In this document: positions 7,246 to 13,304 of the stretch, in pieces
Layout: every line of letters begins with the position of its first letter
Position numbering within the stretch: the first letter of the stretch is position 1
Assembly (NCBI GenBank): GCA_964569295.1
Contig: CAZMVU010000132.1
Span: 1 to 13,377 of the forward strand
DNA length: 13,377 nucleotides
Direction of reading: 5' to 3'
Source: CAZMVU01 sp964569295
GTDB lineage: Bacteria; Hydrogenedentota; Hydrogenedentia; Hydrogenedentales; JAGMZX01
Notes under the pieces: generated by a model
What the model was told of the DNA's origin: nothing
Database searches by the model: none
The model's input: only the letters and a program-made list of their open reading frames with translations
Position numbers and translations under genes: made by a program

Positions 7246-8026
7246 GCAGAGCCGCACACTGCCGGTGCTGTTGTTGCTGCTGCTGCTGGTGGCGGTTGCC
7301 ATCCCCGCCGTGGCCCAGCAACCGCCCCCCTCCCCCACGTCCTCGCTGGGTGATCAGGTGATCGGCGGGGTCGAGGACGCCGTCGGCCGCAACAACATCT
7401 CCACGACACTGCTCATCGTATTCATTGTCACGGTCATCACCCTGGCCCCGGCAATCCTCGTGATGACAACCTCGTTCACCCGCATTATCGTGGTGCTCGG
7501 CTTTTTGCGCCAGGCACTCGCCACACAGCAGACACCGCCCAACCAGGTGCTTATCGGTCTGGCGCTGTTCCTGACCGGGTTTATCATGTATCCGACGTAT
7601 GTCGCGGTGAATGAACAGGCGATTCAGCCATACATCCGCGGCGAATTCACCGAACCGCAGGAAGCGTTTGACGCGGCACTGGAGCCGGTGCGCGATTTCA
7701 TGTTCCGGCAGGCGCGGCCCAAGGACATCAAGATGTTTCTGGACGTGGCGCAACTGCCGCGCCCGGACACGGAGGCCGATGTCCCCACCCATGTGCTGAT
7801 TCCGGCATTTGTCATCAGCGAGTTGACAACCGCCTTCATGATCGGGTTTCTCATCTATATTCCGTTCTTGATTATCGACATGGTCGTGGCGAGCACGCTG
7901 ATGGCCATGGGCATGATGATGCTGCCGCCTATCTTTGTTTCGCTGCCGTTCAAGATCATCATGTTCGTGCTGGTCGATGGCTGGTATTTGCTTGTCGGCA
8001 GCCTGACCCGAAGTTTCGATATGTAA
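7226..8026 (+). CDS. fliP: Flagellar biosynthetic protein FliP
   Basis: FliP forms the core ring of the export gate of the flagellar type III secretion apparatus in the inner membrane. With the GTG start at 7226 the product is 266 residues, normal for FliP. It begins with a cleavable-looking signal peptide (Leu-rich core, cleavage near AVA at residue 30), as in many FliP proteins. Family signatures are clear: ILVMTTSFTRIIVVLGFLRQ, ALATQQTPPNQVLIGLALFL, MYPTYVAVNEQAIQPY, FVISELTTAFMIGFLIYIPF and the end MMMLPPIFVSLPFKIIMFVL then VDGWYLLVGSL. Four membrane segments are evident. It is the last recognisable flagellar gene here; fliQ and fliR, which normally follow, are absent. Confidence 0.96.
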   Translation: MNPAICRQSRTLPVLLLLLLLVAVAIPAVAQQPPPSPTSSLGDQVIGGVEDAVGRNNISTTLLIVFIVTVITLAPAILVMTTSFTRIIVVLGFLRQALATQQTPPNQVLIGLALFLTGFIMYPTYVAVNEQAIQPYIRGEFTEPQEAFDAALEPVRDFMFRQARPKDIKMFLDVAQLPRPDTEADVPTHVLIPAFVISELTTAFMIGFLIYIPFLIIDMVVASTLMAMGMMMLPPIFVSLPFKIIMFVLVDGWYLLVGSLTRSFDM

Positions 8027-8073
8027 GCGTAGAAGGTGCGCTGTCCCGCCGTGGAATGGCGCCATCCGGTGAC

Positions 8074-8096
8074 CATGTTCTCCTTACAGAAACATG
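8074..8096 (+). promoter_or_regulatory. Small hairpin just before the ribosome-binding site of the downstream gene
   Basis: CATGTTCT (8074-8081) can pair with AGAAACATG (8088-8096) with one bulged A and a 6-nt loop. The hairpin ends 1 nt before the GGAGG at 8098-8102. It lacks a T-run, so it is unlikely to be an intrinsic terminator; it might affect translation or processing of the fliP transcript. Confidence 0.25.
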
Positions 8097-8112
8097 TGGA
8101 GGAATGGGCGCA

Positions 8113-8586
8113 ATGGACTTGAAAGGGCTGCTCAAAATCGCGGGGCTCGTGCTGGTGGCCGTTGCATTGGCGCCCGTGCTGCTCACGCTGCTGCCGGAAC
8201 CACTCACGATGGCCGACATGCCCCAAGGGTTCACGAAGGCGGGCTTCGACCTCGTCGCGTTCGACCCAGTCGTCCCCCCCCAGATCGAAGCGGCGGAACA
8301 CTACGGATTGCGGTTGCGGCTGCCGGAGCCGCCCGGTAATGCCGCGGCACTCACGGGCGGCATTTACCGCTTCACCAACGAAGGTACGATCCGCAAGCAA
8401 TACGAATACAACAAGCCGGGCACGGGCGAGGGCATCGCGCAGGCATTCGTATCGTCAGCAGGACTGGGAACCGCCCGCAAACCGAAGCCGGTCGGCGTGG
8501 GACGCAACGGAATGTACCTGCTCGTGATTACGGGCGAATCGAAAACGGCCGTGCAACGCGCCGTGGCGGCCTTCGAAAGGCTATAG
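8113..8586 (+). CDS. Unrecognised 157-residue protein with one N-terminal membrane segment
   Basis: I do not recognise this family. The protein starts with a Lys-containing short head, then a hydrophobic stretch at about residues 9-28 (IAGLVLVAVALAPVLLTLLP) that is either a membrane anchor or an uncleaved signal. About 125 mostly polar residues follow, presumably periplasmic, with segments such as ALTGGIYRFTNEGTIRKQYE and NGMYLLVITGESKTAVQRAV. The end resembles a small alpha/beta fold with a final helix. GGAGG at 8098-8102 lies 10 nt before the ATG at 8113; upstream in-frame ATGs (8056, 8104) fit less well. It follows fliP by 86 nt on the same strand, so co-transcription is possible. It is too long and has too few membrane segments to be FliQ (about 90 residues, two segments). 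Confidence 0.7.
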   Translation: MDLKGLLKIAGLVLVAVALAPVLLTLLPEPLTMADMPQGFTKAGFDLVAFDPVVPPQIEAAEHYGLRLRLPEPPGNAAALTGGIYRFTNEGTIRKQYEYNKPGTGEGIAQAFVSSAGLGTARKPKPVGVGRNGMYLLVITGESKTAVQRAVAAFERL

Positions 8587-8706
8587 CGCCACAGGGGGAC
8601 GCTTGCTTTGCGGCGGTGCGGAACAAGCTGGGCAATTTCACAGCCAGGTGCAACGCGCCCCCACCCCGTCCGCCAAGGCGCTCAGCGGTACTAACAGCGG
8701 TGCCCC
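8587..8706. other. Convergent intergenic spacer
   Basis: This 120-bp stretch separates two genes that point at each other. I found only short imperfect dyads (for example GCGCC/GGCGC with a long loop) and no hairpin followed by a T-run on either strand, so no terminator is called. Confidence 0.4.
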
Positions 8707-9276
8707 TTACACAAGCGCGTCAAGGGCGCACTGATAACACTCCGGACACAGGCCGTGGGATATGTTGCAGGCAGGACTGGCATCGAGAAGCCCCATCTGG
8801 TTGACGGCGTCTTCCATCTCGAGCCATGCCCCATCCCCGGGACGCTGCACTTTTTTGCACACACTGCACATGGTCACCGCGGCCGCATCCATCTCCACGA
8901 ACGCGGCATCGAGCGAAACCGGCTCCCGGCGCTCTTCGTGCAGTATCCAGCATTCATAACGCAGGCAGGCATGCGGGAGCGGTTTGAGGCGCATCTTCAT
9001 AAAACGCCGGTACTCGGGCGCGTCGCAGCGGAAGTGAATTTCCGCATTACGCTCCTGCTCGATAACCAGTTGCCCCAGCGTTTCGTACAGGTGGCGGGTC
9101 GTGGCGCCGGCAACAAATTCCCACAGTGAACGGCCGATCACATTATCGCGGTTGAGGCTGGTACACCCATTCTCGACGGCAAAGTCGAGCCAGGCGCCGT
9201 TCACATACGCAATCGTCTGCTCGGGCGGCGCCACCTCGTAGATGAAAACCCGTGTATCATAGCGCAACGCACCCAT
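8707..9276 (-). CDS. PAS-like sensor protein with C-terminal Cys4 zinc-ribbon-like motif
   Basis: The 189-residue product looks like a small single-domain sensor of unknown signal. Residues 8-115 fit a PAS-like fold: VFIYEVAP, then IAYVNGAWLDFAVENG, VIGRSLWEFVAG with TTRHLYETLGQLV, then EIHFRCDAPEYRRFMKMRL and a final strand. The C-terminus has two Cys pairs, MCSVCKK (Cys137, Cys140) and HGLCPECYQC (Cys177, Cys180), joined by GAWLEMEDAV. The same Cys-x2-Cys, Trp-x-Glu and His-Gly-x-Cys-Pro-x-Cys arrangement is seen at the end of many bacterial PAS and response-regulator proteins and probably binds zinc. There is no kinase, GGDEF or DNA-binding domain. AGGAGG (9281-9286 on the plus strand) is 4 nt from the ATG at 9276, preferred over an upstream in-frame ATG at 9474. 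It is transcribed toward the flagellar genes; no functional link is shown. Confidence 0.8.
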   Translation of the reverse strand: MGALRYDTRVFIYEVAPPEQTIAYVNGAWLDFAVENGCTSLNRDNVIGRSLWEFVAGATTRHLYETLGQLVIEQERNAEIHFRCDAPEYRRFMKMRLKPLPHACLRYECWILHEERREPVSLDAAFVEMDAAAVTMCSVCKKVQRPGDGAWLEMEDAVNQMGLLDASPACNISHGLCPECYQCALDALV

Positions 9277-9280
9277 AACG

Positions 9281-9286
9281 CCTCCT
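9281..9286 (-). promoter_or_regulatory. Ribosome-binding site of the PAS-like gene
   Basis: A perfect AGGAGG on the minus strand lies 4 nt before the ATG at 9276 and fixes that start against an ORF that would otherwise extend 66 codons further upstream. Confidence 0.65.
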
Positions 9287-9326
9287 GCCGTCAATCCGCC
9301 CCTGTCTTCCCACCCCCTTGCCGTGC

Positions 9327-9356
9327 AGTATACCACGCACCCCACCAGAGCAACAA
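9327..9356 (-). promoter_or_regulatory. Candidate promoter of the PAS-like gene
   Basis: On the minus strand TTGTTG (9356-9351) and TATACT (9332-9327) are 18 bp apart, a fair sigma70-type match. Transcription would begin near 9320 and give a leader of about 44 nt before the ATG at 9276. Confidence 0.4.
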
Positions 9357-9361
9357 TTGCG

Positions 9362-9390
9362 TTGATTGTTTGAAAGGTATACGCTATCAT
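9362..9390 (+). promoter_or_regulatory. Candidate promoter of the large surface-protein gene
   Basis: TTGATT (9362-9367) and TATCAT (9385-9390) are spaced by exactly 17 bp, in the most AT-rich stretch of the window. The start would fall near 9397 and leave a 5' leader of about 170 nt before the ATG at 9569. The -35 box lies only 5 bp from that of the opposite promoter, so the two are back to back. Confidence 0.45.
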
Positions 9391-9392
9391 TT

Positions 9393-9475
9393 CTTGCGTA
9401 GACGGCGTGGCGCCGCTTGCATCTTGTGAAACAGTGACATGCGTGCGTAGACCAAGGCTTATTGCTTTACGCAAG
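9393..9475 (+). promoter_or_regulatory. Potentially structured 5' leader of the surface-protein gene
   Basis: CTTGCGTA (9393-9400) is perfectly complementary to TACGCAAG (9468-9475) and could close an 83-nt domain. Inside lie a hairpin CGGCG/CGCCG with a three-base loop (9403-9415) and a weaker GCAT/ATGC pair (9419-9442). The motif TGCGTAGAC occurs twice (9395-9403 and 9444-9452), so alternative pairing with 9468-9475 is possible. I could not match it to a known riboswitch class. Confidence 0.3.
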
Positions 9476-9552
9476 AGCTATGTATATGGTAGTTTGTCCA
9501 TGGAAAGACAAACGTTTATGTGGCCGTTTCCGGTCAACAAAGACCCGCTTTC

Positions 9553-9560
9553 GGGGAGGG
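9553..9560 (+). promoter_or_regulatory. Ribosome-binding site deciding the surface-protein start
   Basis: GGGGAGGG lies 8 nt before the ATG at 9569. The product from that ATG begins directly with a signal peptide, whereas the in-frame ATGs at 9407 and 9500 would put an unlikely extension before it. Confidence 0.7.
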
Positions 9561-9568
9561 ATTCTTCC

Positions 9569-12500
9569 ATGAGGTATGGAGTTTGTTCGTGCCTGGCTTT
9601 CGTTGTCGCGCTGCTTCTCGCCGGCACCGCCCCCGCCCAGGTCTATGTCGATGTCGAAAACAGTGGCGAAACACAAAACGGCAACTCATGGGAAACCGCA
9701 TTCACCTCGCTTCAGGACGGCATAGACCGTGCCTGGGAAAACGGCGGCGGCGAAGTCTGGGTCGCCCAAGGCGTCTACAAGCGCGATGCGGAAGAAGCGA
9801 AGCTTTCCGCAAAAGCATTGAATACCGTAATCGCGATGCGGGAAACCGTGCATCTTTATGGCGGGTTCGCCGGTGGGGAAACCACCCAGGATGCGCGTGA
9901 CTGGGAAGCAAACGAAACCATCATCGACGGCGAGCGAAACAGACGTTGCGTTATCGGCGCCAGTGATGCCACCCTCGACGGTTTTACGATCACAAAAGGA
10001 TTCACCGCTGAAAACGGCGGCGGAATGTACAATCATCGCGCTTCACCCACCGTGGCCAACTGTTCATTCGAGGATAACCGCGCCGACAACGGCGGTGGCA
10101 TGCACAACCTGCAATCCTCACCAACCGTCACAAATTGCACATTTGCGAACAACGATTCTACCTGGCGCGGCGCGGGCATGCACAACAGGCAACATGCATC
10201 GCCGGACGTGACCGGCTGTACGTTCGAGGCCAACCGGACACGCTGGGGCGGGGCGATTTTTAACGAGATTGAATCTTCTCCCGTAACAGTAGACTCGACT
10301 TTTTCGTTTAATACTGCAAACAATGGCGGCGGAGCCATATACAACTCCTTCAGCATCGAAGTGCAGCAAATAACCCGTTGCAACTTTGATGACAACACCG
10401 CACAAGGCGCGGATGGCGGCGCCATCCATAATCAGGACGCCCCGGCATCTATCCAGGACTGCAACTTCAACCGCAACCGGGCCGTTCATACGGACAAAAA
10501 TGAACTGGGCAGAGGCGGCGCCGTGTATAGCACGCGTTCTCCAATTCAGGTTGCGCGCACACGGTTTGTCGCCAACCAGGCGTTAGGAGATGGCGGCGCT
10601 ATGTATAGCGTTAACGCGCTCGGCGTCGAACTGGATTTATGCTATTTCCTTGGCAATACCGCCCTGGGAGAAAGCCCGGACGGCAACGGTGGCGCCCTTT
10701 ATAACGCTGGCCTCACCGATTTGCTCTCAGTGACCCAGTGTCGATTCGAAGAGAACGAGGCTCTCAGCGACGGCGGGGCGATGTACAGCGTTGACTCCAC
10801 CCTGTTCACGCTCGAAGACACGACCTTTAGCGACAACCGTGCCTCAGGCGATAAGGGCGACGGTAATGGCGGCGCACTCTACAGTGCGGAATTCTCCAAT
10901 GAGGTTCAGATTCGTGACTGTGCGTTTACGGGGAACAGAGCCCTGGATGACGGGGATGGCGGCAACGGCGGCGCACTCTACAGCCTCGAGTTCGACGTTG
11001 GCATGGACCTGGATAGCTGCACTTTTATAGGTAACAATGCAACAGGGGGCGGCGGCGGCGGCAACGGCGGCGCACTGTATAACGAGTCGGTTGCCCACAC
11101 CATAACAGATTCTCAGTTCACGGGAAACACGGCACGCAGGACCAAGTCCGGTTCGGGGGGTAACGGCGGTGCGTTGTTTGGCCAAGGGCTCAATTCCACG
11201 GCCACGATAGCGCAGAGCCAATTCCGGAAAAACCGCGCAATAACGCTCGGCGGCGCCATACGTCACACAAATGCCGCGGCCACACTAACCAACACGGTTT
11301 TTCACGCCAATGATGCCGGATGCTCCGGCGGCGGATTTTCCTACAGCAGTGCCTCGCAGGTGTTGTCACTAACTAATTGTACCATTCATGCAAACAACGC
11401 GACCAACGGAGGCGGGGCCCATATCGCTCCTTCTTCGCTGCAAGTGACAAACAGCGTCTTCTGGAACAATGTGCCGGTGCTCGACTTCTCGCCTGTCGAA
11501 AACGTGTCCTACTCCAACGTGTTCTTCTGGCAACGCGAGCCGGGCGAGACCAATATCAATCATCAGGATCCCTTGTTTGTCGACGTGGACGACGACCTGC
11601 GTTTGCTCCCCGGCTCACCGTGTATCGATGCGGGTACCAACAATGGCGCACCTCGTCGAGACCTGGACGCAAAATGGCGGCCCATTGGGCCCGCGGTAGA
11701 CATCGGCGCCTACGAGTATGGAGAAAGCGCCGAGGGCGAGGGCGAAGGCGAGGGTGAAGGCGAAGGCGAGGGTGAAGGCGAAGGCGAGGGCGAGGGCGAA
11801 GGTGAAGGTGAGGGCGAAGGTTGCAACCCGGATATCACGCCACCCGACCTTGTGTTGCGCGGACAGAACCCCTTGCAGATCGAGTGCGGTCTTCCATTCG
11901 AAGACCTGGGCGCCTACGCGCTAGACAATTGCGACGGCAATATATCCAGCGATGTCGTCGTGGACACGCCGGCCATTGACCCAGACAGCTTGGGCGAATA
12001 CACCATCACCTACACCGTGTCCGACAGCGCGGAAAACCCGGCGGAAACGAACCGCACAGTGACCGTAGTGGACACCACACCGCCGCAGATTACGCTGACA
12101 GGCAATGCAACGGTGCATGTGCCGCTAAACGGGGTCTTTACCGACCCGGGCGCCACGGCAACCGACCGGTGCGCGGGCGACCTGTCGGACGGCATCGTGA
12201 TCGGCGGTGACACGGTGGATACCAACACGCCGGGCACCTACCGGATCACCTACAATGTCACGGACAACGCCGGTAACGCAGCGCCCCAGGCCACGCGCAC
12301 AGTTGTTGTCGGCGACAATGTACCGCCCGTCATTACGTTGCAAGGTCCGAATCCGGTAGTGTTCGAGTGCCTGGATGAAGACTTCACCGAACCGGGGTAT
12401 TCGGCATCGGATGATGTGGACGGCGACCTGACGGACAAGGTAAGCCGCGATGGCGGCGTGGACACCACGAGAATCGGCGTATATGAACTGACCTACCACG

Positions 12501-12976
12501 TCACCGATTCCGCCGGCAACCAGGCGCAACCGGCAGTCCGCACGGTTATCGTCGAGGACACCGATCCGCCTACAGCAGTATGTCAGGACATCACCCGCTC
12601 GCTCGACGGGGCGGACAGGATAACCGTGCAGCCCGAAGAGGTGGACGGCGGCAGCGAAGACAACTGCCGCATCGTAAGCAGGATTCTTTCTCAGACGTCC
12701 TTCAGCAGCGCGAACCTCGGCACCAATACCGTCGAGCTCACGGTCATCGATGCGGGCGGGCAGCGCGACTCATGCACAGCCACGGTGAACATCGTTGCCT
12801 CAGCAGAAGGTGAAGGCGAAGGTGAAGGCGAAGGCGAAGGTGAGGAACCGCCTCCCAGCCCAGACGGTTGTTGCGGTCAGGCAGAACAGAAGCAGTTGAA
12901 AGATATTATGGGCGACTTCCTGCTCCTGCTCCTCGCCGCGGCGGCAACGTTTGTCGTGGGCCGGCGCATCGGTTAA
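9569..12976 (+). CDS. Large secreted PMP-repeat / choice-of-anchor Q / Ig-domain surface protein
   Basis: A 1135-residue surface protein of unknown partner. Layout: signal peptide 1-23 (cleavage after APA), then the start of a right-handed beta-helix (NSWETAFTSLQDGIDRA, GEVWVAQGVYK, TVHLYGGFAGGE, IIDGE). About 17 helix rungs follow at 148-634, each with a GGA/GGG turn and a FxxN motif as in Chlamydia polymorphic outer membrane proteins. Then come a choice-of-anchor Q module (about 625-717: DPLFVDVDDDLRLLPGSPCI, DIGAYEYGE) and an (EG)15 linker at 722-751. Three DUF5011-like Ig domains (755-834, 836-916, 917-997) share TPPxITLxG, GxYxxTYxVxDxAGN and TRTVxVxD. A HYR-like domain (998-1078), (EG)6 (1080-1091) and the tail Cys-Cys-Gly (1101-1103), hydrophobic helix (about 1113-1131) and Arg-Arg complete it. 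There is no autotransporter barrel. The tail suggests membrane anchoring or sorting at the cell surface; an adhesive or structural role is inference. Confidence 0.88.
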   Translation: MRYGVCSCLAFVVALLLAGTAPAQVYVDVENSGETQNGNSWETAFTSLQDGIDRAWENGGGEVWVAQGVYKRDAEEAKLSAKALNTVIAMRETVHLYGGFAGGETTQDARDWEANETIIDGERNRRCVIGASDATLDGFTITKGFTAENGGGMYNHRASPTVANCSFEDNRADNGGGMHNLQSSPTVTNCTFANNDSTWRGAGMHNRQHASPDVTGCTFEANRTRWGGAIFNEIESSPVTVDSTFSFNTANNGGGAIYNSFSIEVQQITRCNFDDNTAQGADGGAIHNQDAPASIQDCNFNRNRAVHTDKNELGRGGAVYSTRSPIQVARTRFVANQALGDGGAMYSVNALGVELDLCYFLGNTALGESPDGNGGALYNAGLTDLLSVTQCRFEENEALSDGGAMYSVDSTLFTLEDTTFSDNRASGDKGDGNGGALYSAEFSNEVQIRDCAFTGNRALDDGDGGNGGALYSLEFDVGMDLDSCTFIGNNATGGGGGGNGGALYNESVAHTITDSQFTGNTARRTKSGSGGNGGALFGQGLNSTATIAQSQFRKNRAITLGGAIRHTNAAATLTNTVFHANDAGCSGGGFSYSSASQVLSLTNCTIHANNATNGGGAHIAPSSLQVTNSVFWNNVPVLDFSPVENVSYSNVFFWQREPGETNINHQDPLFVDVDDDLRLLPGSPCIDAGTNNGAPRRDLDAKWRPIGPAVDIGAYEYGESAEGEGEGEGEGEGEGEGEGEGEGEGEGEGEGCNPDITPPDLVLRGQNPLQIECGLPFEDLGAYALDNCDGNISSDVVVDTPAIDPDSLGEYTITYTVSDSAENPAETNRTVTVVDTTPPQITLTGNATVHVPLNGVFTDPGATATDRCAGDLSDGIVIGGDTVDTNTPGTYRITYNVTDNAGNAAPQATRTVVVGDNVPPVITLQGPNPVVFECLDEDFTEPGYSASDDVDGDLTDKVSRDGGVDTTRIGVYELTYHVTDSAGNQAQPAVRTVIVEDTDPPTAVCQDITRSLDGADRITVQPEEVDGGSEDNCRIVSRILSQTSFSSANLGTNTVELTVIDAGGQRDSCTATVNIVASAEGEGEGEGEGEGEEPPPSPDGCCGQAEQKQLKDIMGDFLLLLLAAAATFVVGRRIG
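10010..11470 (+). repeat. Seventeen PMP-type beta-helix rungs (GGA...FxxN)
   Basis: The encoded unit is about 25-35 residues: NGG(G/A)(M/L/I)Y(N/S), a variable strand, then C(T/N/S)FxxN. I count 17 copies; 16 end in FxxN and one in IxxN (CTIHAN). Later copies are spaced by Gly/Asp/Ser-rich loops such as DGDGGNGG and GGGGGGNGG. Some neighbouring copies keep near-identical DNA, for example a 17-bp match at 10868-10884 and 10967-10983, 99 bp (33 codons) apart, suggesting growth by in-frame duplication. Confidence 0.85.
11732..11821 (+). repeat. (Glu-Gly)15 coding microsatellite
   Basis: Thirty codons alternate Glu and Gly without interruption. At the DNA level the 6-bp unit is GA(A/G)GG(C/T), and the A/G and C/T choices are mixed along the tract. 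It forms an acidic flexible linker between the choice-of-anchor Q module and the Ig-like domains. Confidence 0.95.
12806..12841 (+). repeat. (Glu-Gly)6 coding microsatellite before the C-terminal tail
   Basis: Twelve codons alternate Glu and Gly, followed by Glu-Glu and a Pro-rich stretch. Here every Glu codon is GAA while Gly is GGT or GGC. The linker separates the last Ig-like domain from the Cys-containing membrane tail. Confidence 0.93.
12869..12973 (+). other. C-terminal Cys-Cys / hydrophobic / Arg-Arg tail, candidate sorting signal
   Basis: The last 35 residues of the surface protein have Cys1101-Cys1102-Gly, a short polar spacer with two Lys, a hydrophobic helix (GDFLLLLLAAAATFVVG), then Arg-Arg-Ile-Gly at the end. 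This small motif, membrane helix and basic end is the general layout of bacterial C-terminal sorting signals (PEP-CTERM, GlyGly-CTERM, MYXO-CTERM classes). It does not carry the exact PEP motif. Which processing enzyme, if any, recognises it cannot be told here. Confidence 0.5.
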
Positions 12977-12996
12977 GCGTATCCGAACCAGCTACC

Positions 12997-13018
12997 GGCG
13001 CCGGCACCGGCCGGCGCC
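12997..13018 (+). terminator. GC-only hairpin after the surface-protein gene
   Basis: GGCGCCGG (12997-13004) and CCGGCGCC (13011-13018) form a perfect 8-bp stem with a 6-nt loop, beginning 20 nt after the stop codon. No T-run follows, so it is either a T-less terminator, an mRNA-stabilising hairpin, or chance in GC-rich DNA. Confidence 0.4.
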
Positions 13019-13186
13019 AAACATGGTGCGGTCCGTCCGCGGTCGCGCTTCAAACACCCGGCCGAAGCATCCATACCTGGCAGCATGAACAAGGCGCGGA
13101 GCCGAAAAAAGCGGGCGTAATCCTTTCGTGCCTTACACGCCAGCTTGTGCATTAAAGCATAAGAAGACCCCGACCGCCGCCTCCGG
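13019..13186. other. Non-coding stretch, nothing recognised
   Basis: No ORF with protein-like composition, no tRNA-like fold and no strong dyad was seen. An open frame at 12868-13155 overlaps the end of the surface-protein gene in another frame and has Arg/Gly/Pro-rich shadow composition. Confidence 0.5.
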
Positions 13187-13304
13187 AAAATGGGGACAGC
13201 TCACGCGGTCCCTCCTTCGCTGGGAAGCTTCCCCCTTCGCCAGGGCGCTACGGAGGACAAGCCGGCAGGGCAGGCGGGGACGCGCTTGGTTCTGTTCCCA
13301 TCTT
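13187..13304. repeat. 118-bp element with imperfect terminal inverted repeats (MITE- or REP-like)
   Basis: AAAATGGGGACAG at 13187-13199 is inverted as CTGTTCCCATCTT at 13292-13304 (11 of 13 positions). Inside are nested dyads: GTCCCTCC near 13208 pairs with GGAGGAC (13252-13258), CGCTGG with the CCAGGGCG region, and a 12-bp perfect palindrome GGGAAGCTTCCC at 13222-13233. The interior also repeats CCTTCGC twice. There is no transposase gene inside. Similar inverted repeats of the TGGGGACAG type are familiar beside small transposase-mobilised repeats, but this specific element is not identified. Confidence 0.4.

Noticed and set aside
7169..8065. 298-codon minus-strand frame opposite fliP
   Set aside because: His/Gln/Arg-rich antisense of a strongly conserved membrane protein; no recognisable motif.
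8113..8586. Diverged FliQ
   Set aside because: FliQ is about 90 residues with two membrane helices; this product is 157 residues with one.
9408..9420. Sigma54-type promoter (TGGC...TTGC)
   Set aside because: The spacing between the GG and GC elements is 8 nt instead of the required 10.
9407..9568. 54-codon upstream extension of the surface protein
   Set aside because: The ATG at 9569 has a strong ribosome-binding site and begins directly with a signal peptide; the extension would bury it.
11732..11821. CRISPR-like or simple regulatory repeat array
   Set aside because: The 6-bp units are contiguous, without spacers, and encode a perfect Glu-Gly tract in frame.
9569..12976. Autotransporter (type V secretion) interpretation of the surface protein
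   Set aside because: No C-terminal beta-barrel; the end is a single hydrophobic helix with Arg-Arg.
12868..13155. Plus-strand frame overlapping the end of the surface-protein gene
   Set aside because: Starts inside the tail-coding region in another frame, has Arg/Gly/Pro-rich composition and no ribosome-binding site.
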